64,000 nucleotides of DNA from Natronococcus sp. AD-5 (lineage in GTDB: Archaea > Halobacteriota > Halobacteria > Halobacteriales > Natrialbaceae). The notes beneath the pieces are model-generated. The model had not been told where the DNA came from. It ran no database searches and saw nothing but the letters and a program-made list of their open reading frames with translations. Location of the stretch: NCBI RefSeq assembly GCF_030734285.1, contig NZ_CP132294.1, forward strand, positions 2,356,001 to 2,420,000, in the 5' to 3' direction. A program made the position numbers and the translations under genes. Of the stretch, positions 25,808-34,201 are shown piece after piece. Within the stretch, counting starts at the first letter, position 1. The number at the start of each line of letters is the position of its first letter.

Positions 25808-26899
25808 TCAGCGGTGGAGCCGGTAGAACCGAAAGAAGAGGTTCTCGATCGGCAGCACCTCGACGCTCGAGAAGCCGGCCTCGCTCGCGTACGCCTCGAG
25901 CGTCCCCGGACGCATCACGGTCCCCGTCCCCGCCGCGGGCTCGTCGACCGTACCGACGGGCAGGCAGTGCAGGACGCTGAAGCCGTACAGCAGCGGCTCG
26001 ATCTCGTTCCCCTCCGGCGTGAACGACTCGCCCGCGCGCTCGTCGACGACCAGGACGGCGCCGTCCTCGCCCGCGAGGCGACGCATCGTCTCGAGGACGG
26101 CGACCGGATCCGAGACGTCGTGGAGGCACTCGAGCGCCATCACGAGGTCGTACTCCCCCTCGATGGCGGGGTCGCCCGCGTCGCGGCGGTGGACGGTGAC
26201 CCGATCGTCGACGCCGCGCTCGGCGGCGTTCTCGTTCGCCCGCTCGACCGACGCCGCGTCGAGGTCGTAGCCGTCGACGGTCGTCTCGGGGTAGTGCTCG
26301 GCGACGCCGATGCTGGACCAGCCGTGGCCGCAGCCGACGTCCGCGACGCGGCCGCCCTCGCGGAGCGTCGCGTCCACGTCCGGGATGCTCGCCAGCCACT
26401 CGGGGCCGAGCTGGGTGACGAACGCGGGGCGGTTCATCGCCGCGATTCCCTCGTGACAGGCCTCGCCGTAGGCCGCGAACGGAACCCCGCCGCCGGTTCG
26501 AAACGCATCGATCACGTCCTCGAGCGGCGTGCCGACGCTGGTGAGGAGGCCCGCGAGCGGCGCGAGGTAGTTCAGGCTCTCCGGTTCGCAGAGGACCTCG
26601 ACGTAGCTCGCCGGAAGGACGTACCGGCGGTCCGTCGCCTCGGCGTCGGGGTTCTCGACGGACAGCACGCCGGTGACGGTCTGGTGTTCGAGCCATTCGC
26701 GCGCGTACCGTTCGTCCGTCTCCGTCGTCTCGGCCAGTTCGGCCGCGGTGAGCGACTCGGCAGCCAGCGCGTCGTAGTACCCCAGTCGGTCGCCGATGTA
26801 GATTCCGAACAGCGACATGGCGCCCGCGGCTCGCTCGAGAAGGTCCTCGAGAAAGGCCTCGGTCTGCTCCGGATCGATCCGTGTGGAACTGGTTCCCAT
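25808..26899 (-). CDS. Class I SAM-dependent methyltransferase with N-terminal winged helix
   Basis: 363 residues. The N-terminal about 110 residues form a winged-helix dimerisation-like domain (LFGIYIGDRLGYYDALAAES, LTAAELAETTETDERYAREWL) as in Rv2258c-type methyltransferases. The Rossmann core has motif I VADVGCGHGWSSIGVAEHYP (about residue 185), acidic motif TVDGYDLDA and motif IV DLVMALECLHDVSDPV. The substrate is unknown. It is divergent from a FilR1-type regulator with a perfect palindrome in the 126-bp gap, which suggests that the regulator controls it. TATA-like AAGTATAGC lies about 30 bp upstream. Confidence 0.85.
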   Translation of the reverse strand: MGTSSTRIDPEQTEAFLEDLLERAAGAMSLFGIYIGDRLGYYDALAAESLTAAELAETTETDERYAREWLEHQTVTGVLSVENPDAEATDRRYVLPASYVEVLCEPESLNYLAPLAGLLTSVGTPLEDVIDAFRTGGGVPFAAYGEACHEGIAAMNRPAFVTQLGPEWLASIPDVDATLREGGRVADVGCGHGWSSIGVAEHYPETTVDGYDLDAASVERANENAAERGVDDRVTVHRRDAGDPAIEGEYDLVMALECLHDVSDPVAVLETMRRLAGEDGAVLVVDERAGESFTPEGNEIEPLLYGFSVLHCLPVGTVDEPAAGTGTVMRPGTLEAYASEAGFSSVEVLPIENLFFRFYRLHR

Positions 26900-26965
26900 A
26901 TTCGGGGAGACGCTGCCGAAGACGCTATACTTACGTTTCGAGAGAAAATTCAGCCGAGGAGAGCC

Positions 26966-26982
26966 GTCTCACGGCGTGAGAC
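26966..26982. promoter_or_regulatory. Perfect 7-bp palindrome in a divergent promoter region
   Basis: GTCTCAC-GGC-GTGAGAC lies between the divergent methyltransferase and regulator genes, immediately upstream of a TTAAGCG box for the regulator (26987-26993). It is a plausible operator for that regulator. Confidence 0.45.
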
Positions 26983-27025
26983 AGGGTTAAGCGAACAAAC
27001 GTCGTACCGTTCGGTGGCGAGTGAC

Positions 27026-27886
27026 ATGACCGAGCGAACCGGAACGCGGCACATTCTCGACGAACTGCTCCGGTACGACCTCGACCTCGGCGGGCCTCGC
27101 GATCGGTACGACCGGGACGACTCGTTCCCGGACACGGACGAGCTGATCGACGTGATCCGACACGGGCCGCTGCTGCGAGCGCTGCTCGCGGAGCCGCTCG
27201 ATCGGCGCGAAATCGAGTCGACGCTCGAGGTGTCGAAGGCGACGAGCCACCGGTTCGTTCGCTGGCTCGAAGCCCAGGGCTACGGCGAGCGCGTCGACGG
27301 TCGATACCGGCTGACCGGGCTCGGCGAGACCGTCGCCCACGGCGTCTCCAAGTTCGAGGCGTACCTTCGGACGGCCCGCCGTCTCGATCCCCTGTTCGAG
27401 TACATCTGCGAGGATCACGACGAGTTCGTCGTCGAGCCGTTCGCCGACGCGACGGTGACCGTCGCCACGCCCGCGGATCCGTACGCACCGGTCGCGCGAT
27501 TCCTGGAACTCCTGCGCGAGAGCGAGCGGTTCCGCGGATTCAACACCACGCACATGATCCCGCCCGGACTCGACGCGACCGGCGAGGGGTTGCTCGAGAA
27601 CCGATCGGTCGAACTCATCTATCGGCCCGACACCGTCGAGACGCTTCGCGAGGATCGGGAGACGAACCTCGACGACGCGATCGACGAGGGGAACGTCGCC
27701 ATTCGAACGCGAGACGCGCTCCCGTACGGGCTGGCGCTGTTCGACGAGCGAATCGGCGTCGGCGGCTACGACGAGGAGACCGGAACGATGCGCGTGTTCG
27801 TCGACACCGACACGGCGATCGCACGCGAGTGGGCGACGCACGTCTTCGAGCGGATTCGAGCCGACTCCGAGCCGCTGGCGGCGTAG
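27026..27886 (+). CDS. Winged-helix regulator with FilR1-like C-terminal domain
   Basis: 286 residues from the ATG at 27026 (MTERTGTRHILDELLRYDLD). A winged helix lies near residues 45-105 (IRHGPLLRALLAEPLDRREI, STLEVSKATSHRFVRWLEAQ). The C-terminal domain resembles FilR1/DUF1724 (ELIYRPDTVETLRED, DALPYGLALFDERIGVGGYD). The same architecture occurs at 52372-53127. An ATG is well placed after the palindrome and a TATA-like box. The upstream frame extends nearly 400 codons but is antisense to the methyltransferase and is not coding. Confidence 0.85.
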   Translation: MTERTGTRHILDELLRYDLDLGGPRDRYDRDDSFPDTDELIDVIRHGPLLRALLAEPLDRREIESTLEVSKATSHRFVRWLEAQGYGERVDGRYRLTGLGETVAHGVSKFEAYLRTARRLDPLFEYICEDHDEFVVEPFADATVTVATPADPYAPVARFLELLRESERFRGFNTTHMIPPGLDATGEGLLENRSVELIYRPDTVETLREDRETNLDDAIDEGNVAIRTRDALPYGLALFDERIGVGGYDEETGTMRVFVDTDTAIAREWATHVFERIRADSEPLAA

Positions 27887-27977
27887 CTGAGCGATCATCC
27901 AGAATCGCGTATTCTACGGTGACGACGGAGCGAGCGCCGCCGCTGGCGGGTCAGCGGACAGCGGAGAAGGGCGCGTC

Positions 27978-30107
27978 TTACTCGAGCGTCTCGCCGAGCG
28001 CGTCGATCGCAGCCTCCCGGACGGCGTCGCGTTCGCCGGGCAGGAATTCGATGTGGCCGTCCCGGCCACCGAGGATGCGGACGCCGGCGTTCGGCACGCG
28101 CTCCGCGATCGCGTCGCCGAGGTCGCGGACGTTCACCGGCTCGGTCGCGCGGACGTGCAGTTCGTCCTCGCCGACGCCGAGCGTGACGACCGGCGGCTCG
28201 GTGCGGTCGCGCTCGCGTCGGTGCAGTTCGTCGAGCAGCAGGATCGTCGTCGGGAAGTTGTACCGGTGGGTGAACGCGTCCGTGTCCAGCAGCGTCATCG
28301 TGACGTCGCCGACGCCGCGAACGGTGAGGTTCTCCCGAGCGGTCTCGAGTTCGGTCTCGAGCTTGTCGCGGAACTGCTCGGAGACGTGGGCTGCGAGGTC
28401 GCCGTCTCGGGCCGTCCCCGCTTCGCCGTCGCCGAACAGCAGGTCGGCGACGAGTTCCCGCTTGTCCTTGTAGGTCTGGTAGTAGGCCTCGAGCGCGACG
28501 GCCTCGCGGCGTTCGGAGATCGCCGTCTCGTCGTAGCCGCCCTCGCTCGCGAGGTCGACGTAGGCTTCGGGCGCGCCCTCCCAGTAGCTGACGGCGGGGA
28601 GGTGCTCGAGGTCGTCGCGAACGTCGTCGTTGACGTGCGCGGCGACGTTGGCCGCGAGGGCCGTCGAGGTCAGGTCGGCGACGTCGACGCCGGCGAGCGA
28701 CGGCGCGACGGCGGCCGCCACCGCGTCGGTGACCGCCTCGTCAGCGCGGCTGTCGTCGATGACGAGCGCCTCCGCGTCGTACAGCGAGAGCAGGTCGTAG
28801 CCGTCGACGGACTCGATCGTCGAGCCGGCGCCGACGAGCACGACCAGCGGGAGCTGCTCGTCGTGGCGGTCGCGGGCCTCGAGCATCGAGGTGACGTCGC
28901 TCGTCGCGGCGTCCATGTCGTAGACGCGACCCTCGAGGGGTCGGCGCTCGAAGTAGTGGTACTCGGCGTCTTCGCGGGTGTGCTTCTCGCGGACCAGCGG
29001 GAGCACGGCTCGCTCGATGGCGGCGCCGGCGACGTAGCCGTCGGCGGTCGCGGCGTGGCGGACGACGACCGGACGCGCCTCCATGACGGCCCGTCGGATC
29101 GCCGTCGCGGCGTCGACGATCTCCTCCTCGACGGCGCTGACCGCGTCGTGGTCGGCCAGCAGCGCGACGTCCGACGGACGAGCCTCGCGCTCGATCGCGC
29201 TCTCGAGTCGCTCGGCGACGGTCTCGCGCGCCTCGTCATCGAGCACCTCGAGGGTCTTCGTCTCGACCTGCAGGTCGCCGTGGTGGCGCTCGATCTCGCC
29301 CTCGAGCGCGACGACGTCGTCGACGTCGACGTCGGGGTAGGCCCGAACGCCGGCCTCCTCGAACGCGGCACACTCGACGGTGCCCGTCTCGTCGCGCAGT
29401 TCGAAGACCGTCGGTCCGGACGTCTGGCGGACGCTGGTGATCTCGCCCTCGAGGCGGACGACGCTGCCGACCTGATTCTCGATCGCGCCGACCGTCGTTC
29501 GCTTGAGCGCCGGTTCGGCTTCGGGTTCGGCGGCGGCGGCGTCGTCGGTCGCCGACGTCGACGGGGCGGCCGTCTCGGCCGCGGCGGAGCCGCTTTCGGC
29601 GGCGACGGAGTCGGCGCCGCCCGTCGCGGGCGCCCTCTCGTCGCTCGGACCGGCGTCGTCGGCGCTCGCGCGCGGACCGGATTCGTCGCCGGCGTCGTCG
29701 GCTTCGTCGGCCTCGCCGTTCTCGAACTCTTCGGGTCGGTATTCGTCGTCCGCCGTCTCGATCAGCTTGCCGCGGAACTCGCGTTCGCGCTGGCGGATCG
29801 ACCAGCCGAGGTCGACGTTCCCGTTGTCCCGGACGTCGAGCACCTGGACGAAGACGTCGTCGCCGGGCTCCCAGTCGAGACTCTCGAGCCGCTGATCGAG
29901 TTCGCTTCTGTGCAACAGGCCGGTGACGTGATCGCCGATGTCGACGAACACGCCGAAGTCGGCGTAGCCGTCGACGGACCCCCGGTAGTATCGACCGGGG
30001 GTGAGCTGCGAGGCGGACGTGCCGCGGAATTCGAAAACGGCGTCCTCCTCGTGACTCTCGCAGATCTCGCCGTCAACAGGCGTACCGCAGATGATACAGT
30101 TACCCAT
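27978..30107 (-). CDS. RecJ-like DHH-family protein with S1 and OB domains, catalytic residues altered
   Basis: 709 residues. In order: a small zinc finger (CIICGTPVDGEICESH), an S1 RNA-binding domain (GRYYRGSVDGYADFGVFVDI), an acidic Ala-rich linker (about 130-195), an OB fold (VVRLEGEITSVRQTSGPTVF), and a DHH/DHHA1 region from about residue 320. In the DHH part the expected HxDxDG reads RHAATADGYVAG and the DHH motif reads VIDDSRADEAV, so most metal ligands are missing. It may serve as a nonenzymatic scaffold, as Cdc45 does for the replicative helicase; that is an inference. ATG at 30107. Confidence 0.85.
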   Translation of the reverse strand: MGNCIICGTPVDGEICESHEEDAVFEFRGTSASQLTPGRYYRGSVDGYADFGVFVDIGDHVTGLLHRSELDQRLESLDWEPGDDVFVQVLDVRDNGNVDLGWSIRQREREFRGKLIETADDEYRPEEFENGEADEADDAGDESGPRASADDAGPSDERAPATGGADSVAAESGSAAAETAAPSTSATDDAAAAEPEAEPALKRTTVGAIENQVGSVVRLEGEITSVRQTSGPTVFELRDETGTVECAAFEEAGVRAYPDVDVDDVVALEGEIERHHGDLQVETKTLEVLDDEARETVAERLESAIEREARPSDVALLADHDAVSAVEEEIVDAATAIRRAVMEARPVVVRHAATADGYVAGAAIERAVLPLVREKHTREDAEYHYFERRPLEGRVYDMDAATSDVTSMLEARDRHDEQLPLVVLVGAGSTIESVDGYDLLSLYDAEALVIDDSRADEAVTDAVAAAVAPSLAGVDVADLTSTALAANVAAHVNDDVRDDLEHLPAVSYWEGAPEAYVDLASEGGYDETAISERREAVALEAYYQTYKDKRELVADLLFGDGEAGTARDGDLAAHVSEQFRDKLETELETARENLTVRGVGDVTMTLLDTDAFTHRYNFPTTILLLDELHRRERDRTEPPVVTLGVGEDELHVRATEPVNVRDLGDAIAERVPNAGVRILGGRDGHIEFLPGERDAVREAAIDALGETLE

Positions 30108-30210
30108 CTATGCGGACCAAGCAGTTTCGTCCTAAAACGGTTGTCGAAATGCACTCGCGGCAGTATCAGTCACCGCGTGCGCGAAACTAACGACCGAAAT
30201 CGACGGACGT

Positions 30211-30474
30211 TCACTCGAAGACCGGAGAATCGTCCTCGAGCGCCTCGATATCGGCGGCGATCTTGCGGACGTCCTCGGGGAACAGCGAGACCTGCACTTC
30301 GTTGTCGTCCTCGTCTTCGAAGACGAGCTTGACGCGTTTGTCGCCGAACTCGCGCGCCTCGGCGGAGTCGACGTCGAACAGCTTGACCGTCGCCGACTTG
30401 TTCTTCGGGCCGACGTTCTTGATCGATCCGTCGTTCAGCTCCACCATGAAATCCTCGAGCGTCAGTGCGAGCAT
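30211..30474 (-). CDS. Small conserved acidic protein
   Basis: 87 residues, MLALTLEDFMVELNDGSIKN, a compact beta-rich acidic protein with VKLVFEDEDDNEVQVSLFPE near the end. It has no membrane segment or metal motif. A GTTTTTTATCCG box on its strand lies about 20-25 bp upstream of the ATG, so it is probably leaderless and begins exactly here. An in-frame upstream extension to 30963 is rejected as low quality. Function unknown. Confidence 0.75.
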   Translation of the reverse strand: MLALTLEDFMVELNDGSIKNVGPKNKSATVKLFDVDSAEAREFGDKRVKLVFEDEDDNEVQVSLFPEDVRKIAADIEALEDDSPVFE

Positions 30475-30880
30475 GGTCGCCGTACGGCCCGCGGATAAAA
30501 AACGCCACGGCATCGACACCGCGAACCGGAGGCCGTAAGCTCGTCGACGAGCAGGGCGGCGCCGCCGTGGCGCAAAGGTGTCAGCTGCGATCGTCTCGAC
30601 GCGATCGCACCGCATGCGTGGTGTGTCAGGCCGCCTGCGGCAGTCGGTGCTTCCGAGACGACGCATATAAATACTAGTAATCGTCCAGACAATTAGTAGT
30701 CCGATAATCGACGGGCGGCGCGGCGAAACGGGCGGTCCGCGGCGGCGCGGCGGTGAACGAAGCGGGACGGTCGCGGTAACGTCGTCGCGCTGGGGTTCGA
30801 CCGAAATCCGGCGCGGCCGACGGGCGCGGCCGTCCCCTCGGCCAGTTTTAAGGTGGTCTCCGACCAACGGTTCACCCGCT
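30475..30880. other. 406-bp intergenic region with an orphan strong TATA-like box
   Basis: CATATAAATAC at 30664-30674 is a strong TATA-like element more than 190 bp from either flanking start, on a background of GC-rich sequence. No frame downstream on either strand looks like a protein, so a non-coding RNA is possible. The hydrolase has its own box (TTTTAAGG at 30845-30852). Confidence 0.4.
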
Positions 30881-31609
30881 ATGCAAGTCACCTGGCACGG
30901 CCACTCGACGTGGTACGTCACCGTCGGCGACACCGACCTGCTGATCGATCCGTTCTTCGACAATCCGAAGACGGAGCTCGACCCGACGGACGTCGACGCG
31001 CCCGACTACGTGCTGTTGACACACGGCCACGCCGACCACATCTCCCACGCCGGCGAGTTCGCCGAGGCGACGCTGGTCGCGACGCCGGAACTCGTCTCCT
31101 ACTGCGAGGAGGAGTTCGGCTTCGAGGACGCCGTCGGCGGAATGGGGATGAACCTCGGCGGCACCGTCGAGTGCGGCGACGCCTTCGTGACGATGCACCG
31201 CGCCGACCACACGAACGGCATCATGACCGAGTACGACGTCGACGCGGGGATGCCGGCCGGCTTCGTCGTCTCCGACACGAAGCCCACGCAGGTCGCCGAC
31301 GAAGAATCGACGACCTTCTACCACGCCGGCGACACCGGGTTGATGACCGAGATGCGCGACGTCATCGGGCCGCACTTAGAGCCGGACGCGGCCGCCGTCC
31401 CGATCGGCGACCACTTCACGATGGGCCCGTGGCAGGCCGCCGTCGCCGTCGACTGGCTCGACGTCGACCACGCGTTCCCGATGCACTACGACACCTTCCC
31501 GCCGATCGAACAGGATCCCGAAGACTTCGAGCGCGAGGTCGCGGGAACGGGCAGCGACGCCGAGGTCCGCGTCCTCGAGGCTGACGAGCCGTTCGAACTC
31601 GAGGCCTGA
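30881..31609 (+). CDS. UPF0173-type metal-dependent hydrolase (MBL fold)
   Basis: 242 residues ([20 protein letters not shown]). The metallo-beta-lactamase signature HGHADHISH is at about residue 48, with further ligands in [21 protein letters not shown] and FPMHYDTFP. This pattern and length define the UPF0173 subgroup, whose natural substrates are not established. Leaderless promoter at 30845-30852. Next comes osmC, 115 bp downstream. Confidence 0.92.
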   Translation: MQVTWHGHSTWYVTVGDTDLLIDPFFDNPKTELDPTDVDAPDYVLLTHGHADHISHAGEFAEATLVATPELVSYCEEEFGFEDAVGGMGMNLGGTVECGDAFVTMHRADHTNGIMTEYDVDAGMPAGFVVSDTKPTQVADEESTTFYHAGDTGLMTEMRDVIGPHLEPDAAAVPIGDHFTMGPWQAAVAVDWLDVDHAFPMHYDTFPPIEQDPEDFEREVAGTGSDAEVRVLEADEPFELEA

Positions 31610-31723
31610 CGCGGCGTCGGGGACCGAACGCATCGTCCCGTTTGGCTCGTTTTTCATCGAGTTGAACCGTATCCCGCCGGGAGAACAACGTTTACACCGG
31701 AGGCTGTACTTGTCTCGAGTGGC

Positions 31724-32119
31724 ATGTCGAAACAAGTCACCACCGTCTCCGAGGAGGGCTTCAGCGCGACGAACGATATCCGCGACTTCGAGACGACGAT
31801 CGACTCCAACGGGGAGGACGCGCCGGACACGCTCGAGAGCCTGCTCGCCGCCTACGGCTCCTGTTACGTCCCGGCGCTGCGCGTCGGCGGCCAGCAGCGC
31901 GGCGTCGACGACCTCGGCAAAATCGAGATCGAGTCGTCGGGCGAGCTCAACGACGACGACAAGCTCGAGTCGATCCACTTCGACATCCGCGTCGAAGCGG
32001 ACGTCGACGACGAGACCGGCGACGAGATCATCGAGCGCGGGTTCGAACTCTGCAAGGTCCACGACGCGCTGAAAGAGAGTCTCCACGCCGACACGAGCTT
32101 CGAAGGCGACGCGTTCTAA
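31724..32119 (+). CDS. OsmC-family peroxiredoxin-like protein
   Basis: 131 residues. OsmC/Ohr proteins reduce organic hydroperoxides with two cysteines. Both are present: LLAAYGSCYVPALRVGG (about residue 46) and GFELCKVHDALKES (about residue 109). Compared with canonical OsmC the N-terminal strands are short, but the length is common in haloarchaea. The box ACGTTTACACC about 30 bp upstream supports the ATG at 31724. Monocistronic. Confidence 0.9.
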   Translation: MSKQVTTVSEEGFSATNDIRDFETTIDSNGEDAPDTLESLLAAYGSCYVPALRVGGQQRGVDDLGKIEIESSGELNDDDKLESIHFDIRVEADVDDETGDEIIERGFELCKVHDALKESLHADTSFEGDAF

Positions 32120-32266
32120 CGCCGGCGCCGAACCCGTCTCGCGTCTCTTCGCCCGCCGTTTTCGCTCTCGAGCGTCCGGTACCGTCGCCGAACCGTCGGT
32201 TTCGGATACGTTCACTCGTTCTTACCACTCCTAATACACATACGTTCGGCTTCCTTCGGACGGGAT

Positions 32267-33310
32267 ATGCGACGAGCGCTCGTGGTCGTAACCGTCGTCG
32301 GACTGCTCGTCCTCGGCGGTTGTATCGGCGGAACGGGTGTCGAAGACGGCGCCGACCAAGATGAGGACGAGGGCGTAGCGAACGAAGGCGTCGAGACGGA
32401 GGGGGAACTCGAGATCCACCACATCGACGTCGGGCAGGCCGACGCGACGCTTTTGATCACGCCCGACGGCGAGACCGTACTGATCGATACGGGCGACTGG
32501 CGCAACGACGGCCGGGACGTCATCGAGTACCTCGAGGCTCGAGGCGTCGATCGGATCGACCACCTGGTCGCGACCCACGCCCACGCCGATCACATCGGGG
32601 GTCACGCGGCCGTCATCGAACACTTCGAGGAACGCGGCGAGGGCGTCGGGGCGGCGTACGACTCCGGCGTCGTCCACACGAGCGCGACGTTCGACGACTA
32701 CCTCGACGCCGTCGAGGAGCACGACGTCGGACTCTTTCAGGTCGAAGACGGCGACGACCTGCCGCTCGAGGACGGGATCGTCGACGCGACGGTGTTGAAT
32801 CCGCCCGAGGGAGATCCGGGGGACGAAATAGACGATAACGGCGTGGCGCTGGTCGCGGAGTTCGGGTCGTTCTCGTATCTGACGACCGGCGACGCCGGAC
32901 GGGACGCCGAGCGGCGACTCGTCGACGACCGGAGCGGCGCGCTCGAGGCGGACGCCTACCAGGCCGGCCACCACGGGTCGTCGACGTCGTCGATCGAGCC
33001 GTTCCTCGAGGCCGCCGATCCGCAGGTCGCGATCGTCTCGAGCGCGGGGAACTCCCAGTACGGCCACCCGCACGACGAGGCGCTCGAGCGCTTCGCAGAC
33101 CGGGAGATCGAGACCTACTGGACCGCCGTCCACGGCGACGTCGTCCTGACGACCGACGGCGAGGAAACGACCGTCACGGCCGAGCGGGACGCATCGACCG
33201 ACCCGATGGACCTCCTCGAGAAGAAATACGACGAGGAGAGGGCGTCGCCGGGCGAACCGGCCGCGTCTCACCCCTCGATTGATCCCGCTCGAGCCCCTCT
33301 CTCCGGATAA
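32267..33310 (+). CDS. Exported MBL-fold lipoprotein (ComEC/Rec2 C-terminal-like)
   Basis: 347 residues with a Sec-type lipobox (LVLGGC at about residue 19) and an acidic linker. The beta-lactamase fold has HIDVGQADATLLI, VLIDTGDW and THAHADHIGGHAA, then YLTTGDAG, YQAGHHGSSTSS and GHPHDEAL. This is the domain found at the C-terminus of ComEC and as free secreted proteins in archaea; hydrolysis of nucleic acids or other substrates at the cell surface is plausible but unproven. Its stop overlaps the DUF3006 start (TAATG), so the two are co-translated. Confidence 0.9.
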   Translation: MRRALVVVTVVGLLVLGGCIGGTGVEDGADQDEDEGVANEGVETEGELEIHHIDVGQADATLLITPDGETVLIDTGDWRNDGRDVIEYLEARGVDRIDHLVATHAHADHIGGHAAVIEHFEERGEGVGAAYDSGVVHTSATFDDYLDAVEEHDVGLFQVEDGDDLPLEDGIVDATVLNPPEGDPGDEIDDNGVALVAEFGSFSYLTTGDAGRDAERRLVDDRSGALEADAYQAGHHGSSTSSIEPFLEAADPQVAIVSSAGNSQYGHPHDEALERFADREIETYWTAVHGDVVLTTDGEETTVTAERDASTDPMDLLEKKYDEERASPGEPAASHPSIDPARAPLSG

Positions 33311-33597
33311 TGAGCGACACCGCCACCGCAGTGCTCGATCGCATCGTCGACGGCACCACCGCCGTGCTGTTGCTCGAGGAGGGGGGCGCGGTCGTCGACG
33401 AGTATACGCTCGAGGTCGACCGCCTCCCCGCGGACGGACGCCACGAGGGCGCCGTCTTCGCGGTGACCGTCGAGGGCGACGCGCTGCTCGAGGTGGACTA
33501 CCGTCCCGACGACGAGCGCGACCGAAAAGCGGCCGCGCAGGACCGGTTCGACCGGCTCTCCGAACGGTTACCTGACGAAGAGACTACCGACGGCTAA
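33310..33597 (+). CDS. DUF3006 protein, partner of the MBL lipoprotein
   Basis: 95 residues (MSDTATAVLDRIVDGTTAVL). It fits DUF3006: a short beta-barrel-like domain (TAVLLLEEGGAVVDEYTLEV, FAVTVEGDALLEVDYRP) and a charged C-terminal helix (RFDRLSERLPDEE). DUF3006 genes commonly follow ComEC-like MBL genes, exactly as here. Its role in the pair is unknown. Confidence 0.88.
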   Translation: MSDTATAVLDRIVDGTTAVLLLEEGGAVVDEYTLEVDRLPADGRHEGAVFAVTVEGDALLEVDYRPDDERDRKAAAQDRFDRLSERLPDEETTDG

Positions 33598-33741
33598 CCC
33601 CTCCCATCCCTGAGAGTGGGATTTTCCGGGGACAGTTCGCGGTTACGCGTTTGCTCGGAACCGAACGCGATTTCGGAGGGCCATCTCTTCGTGGGTACTC
33701 CCGATCGGGTCGAGGGCAACGGTAACGGTGCTGAGGAGGAA

Positions 33742-33894
33742 ATGGAGATCGATTGGAACGAGGCCCCGTGCGACCGTGAAAACGAAATCCGAATTGACGG
33801 GGTAGTAGACCGCGACGGGGAGTATGTGATCGACTATCTCTGTCGAACCGTCTCATTGTCGCGGGAGAACGGAAGTGGGTTCGAACCCTTTTGA
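33742..33894 (+). CDS. Possible 50-residue protein in an atypical region
   Basis: ATG at 33742 preceded by GAGGAGGAA encodes MEIDWNEAPCDRENEIRIDG and continues through a strand-rich stretch to stop at 33894. Codon bias is weaker than in neighbours and the end runs into tandem repeats. No family is recognised; it may be a gene fragment. Confidence 0.3.
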   Translation: MEIDWNEAPCDRENEIRIDGVVDRDGEYVIDYLCRTVSLSRENGSGFEPF

Positions 33895-34012
33895 TCAAGG
33901 TGACTGTCTTGGGTGGAACGGAAGCGGGATCGAACCCCCCTGATCGAAGGTGGCTGTCTTCGGTGGAACGGAAGCGGGGTAAACTTCCTCGGTCGAAGAT
34001 GGGGCCTTCGTC
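33866..34012. repeat. Three tandem repeats of about 50 bp
   Basis: Copies at 33866-33914 (49 bp), 33915-33964 (50 bp) and 33965-34012. Each begins GGAACGGAAGYGGG or nearly so and ends near CTTCGGT. Copies 1 and 2 agree at about 80% with one indel; copy 3 is more diverged. The first carries GGGTTCGAACCC, identical to a tRNA T-arm core, but no tRNA can be folded. Confidence 0.6.
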
Positions 34013-34088
34013 TACGGCAGCGGTCTGCGGATGTTTGGGGTATGTCCGTCCGCTGCCTACTCACACGTAGTGAGGACACTGCATTAGA

Positions 34089-34129
34089 GCTACTGCCAAC
34101 ACACGTTGGTATTCACGACTTCCAGTAGC
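34089..34129. repeat. Nested inverted repeats upstream of the carbonic anhydrase gene
   Basis: GCTACTG (34089-34095) pairs with CAGTAGC (34123-34129), and inside it CCAAC pairs with GTTGG around ACAC (34096-34109). This could form a cruciform or hairpin in the otherwise gene-free 33.9-34.2 kb stretch. Confidence 0.4.
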
Positions 34130-34201
34130 AACGAACCCTTCGAAACGGCAGAAACTCGGTCGACGCGTAGATTCAAGCCGCCGTCCCGAGACGGAGTGAG
34201 T

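Noticed and set aside
28053-30332. 759-codon plus-strand frame opposite the RecJ-like gene
   Set aside because: Val/Asp/Arg-rich mirror sequence; the minus-strand protein has clear S1, OB and DHH features.
33866-33914. tRNA-like T-arm core GGGTTCGAACCC
   Set aside because: No acceptor, D or anticodon stems can be placed around it; it belongs to the tandem repeat.
33866-34012. CRISPR-like array
   Set aside because: Three adjacent diverged 50-bp units with no unique spacers and no cas genes.
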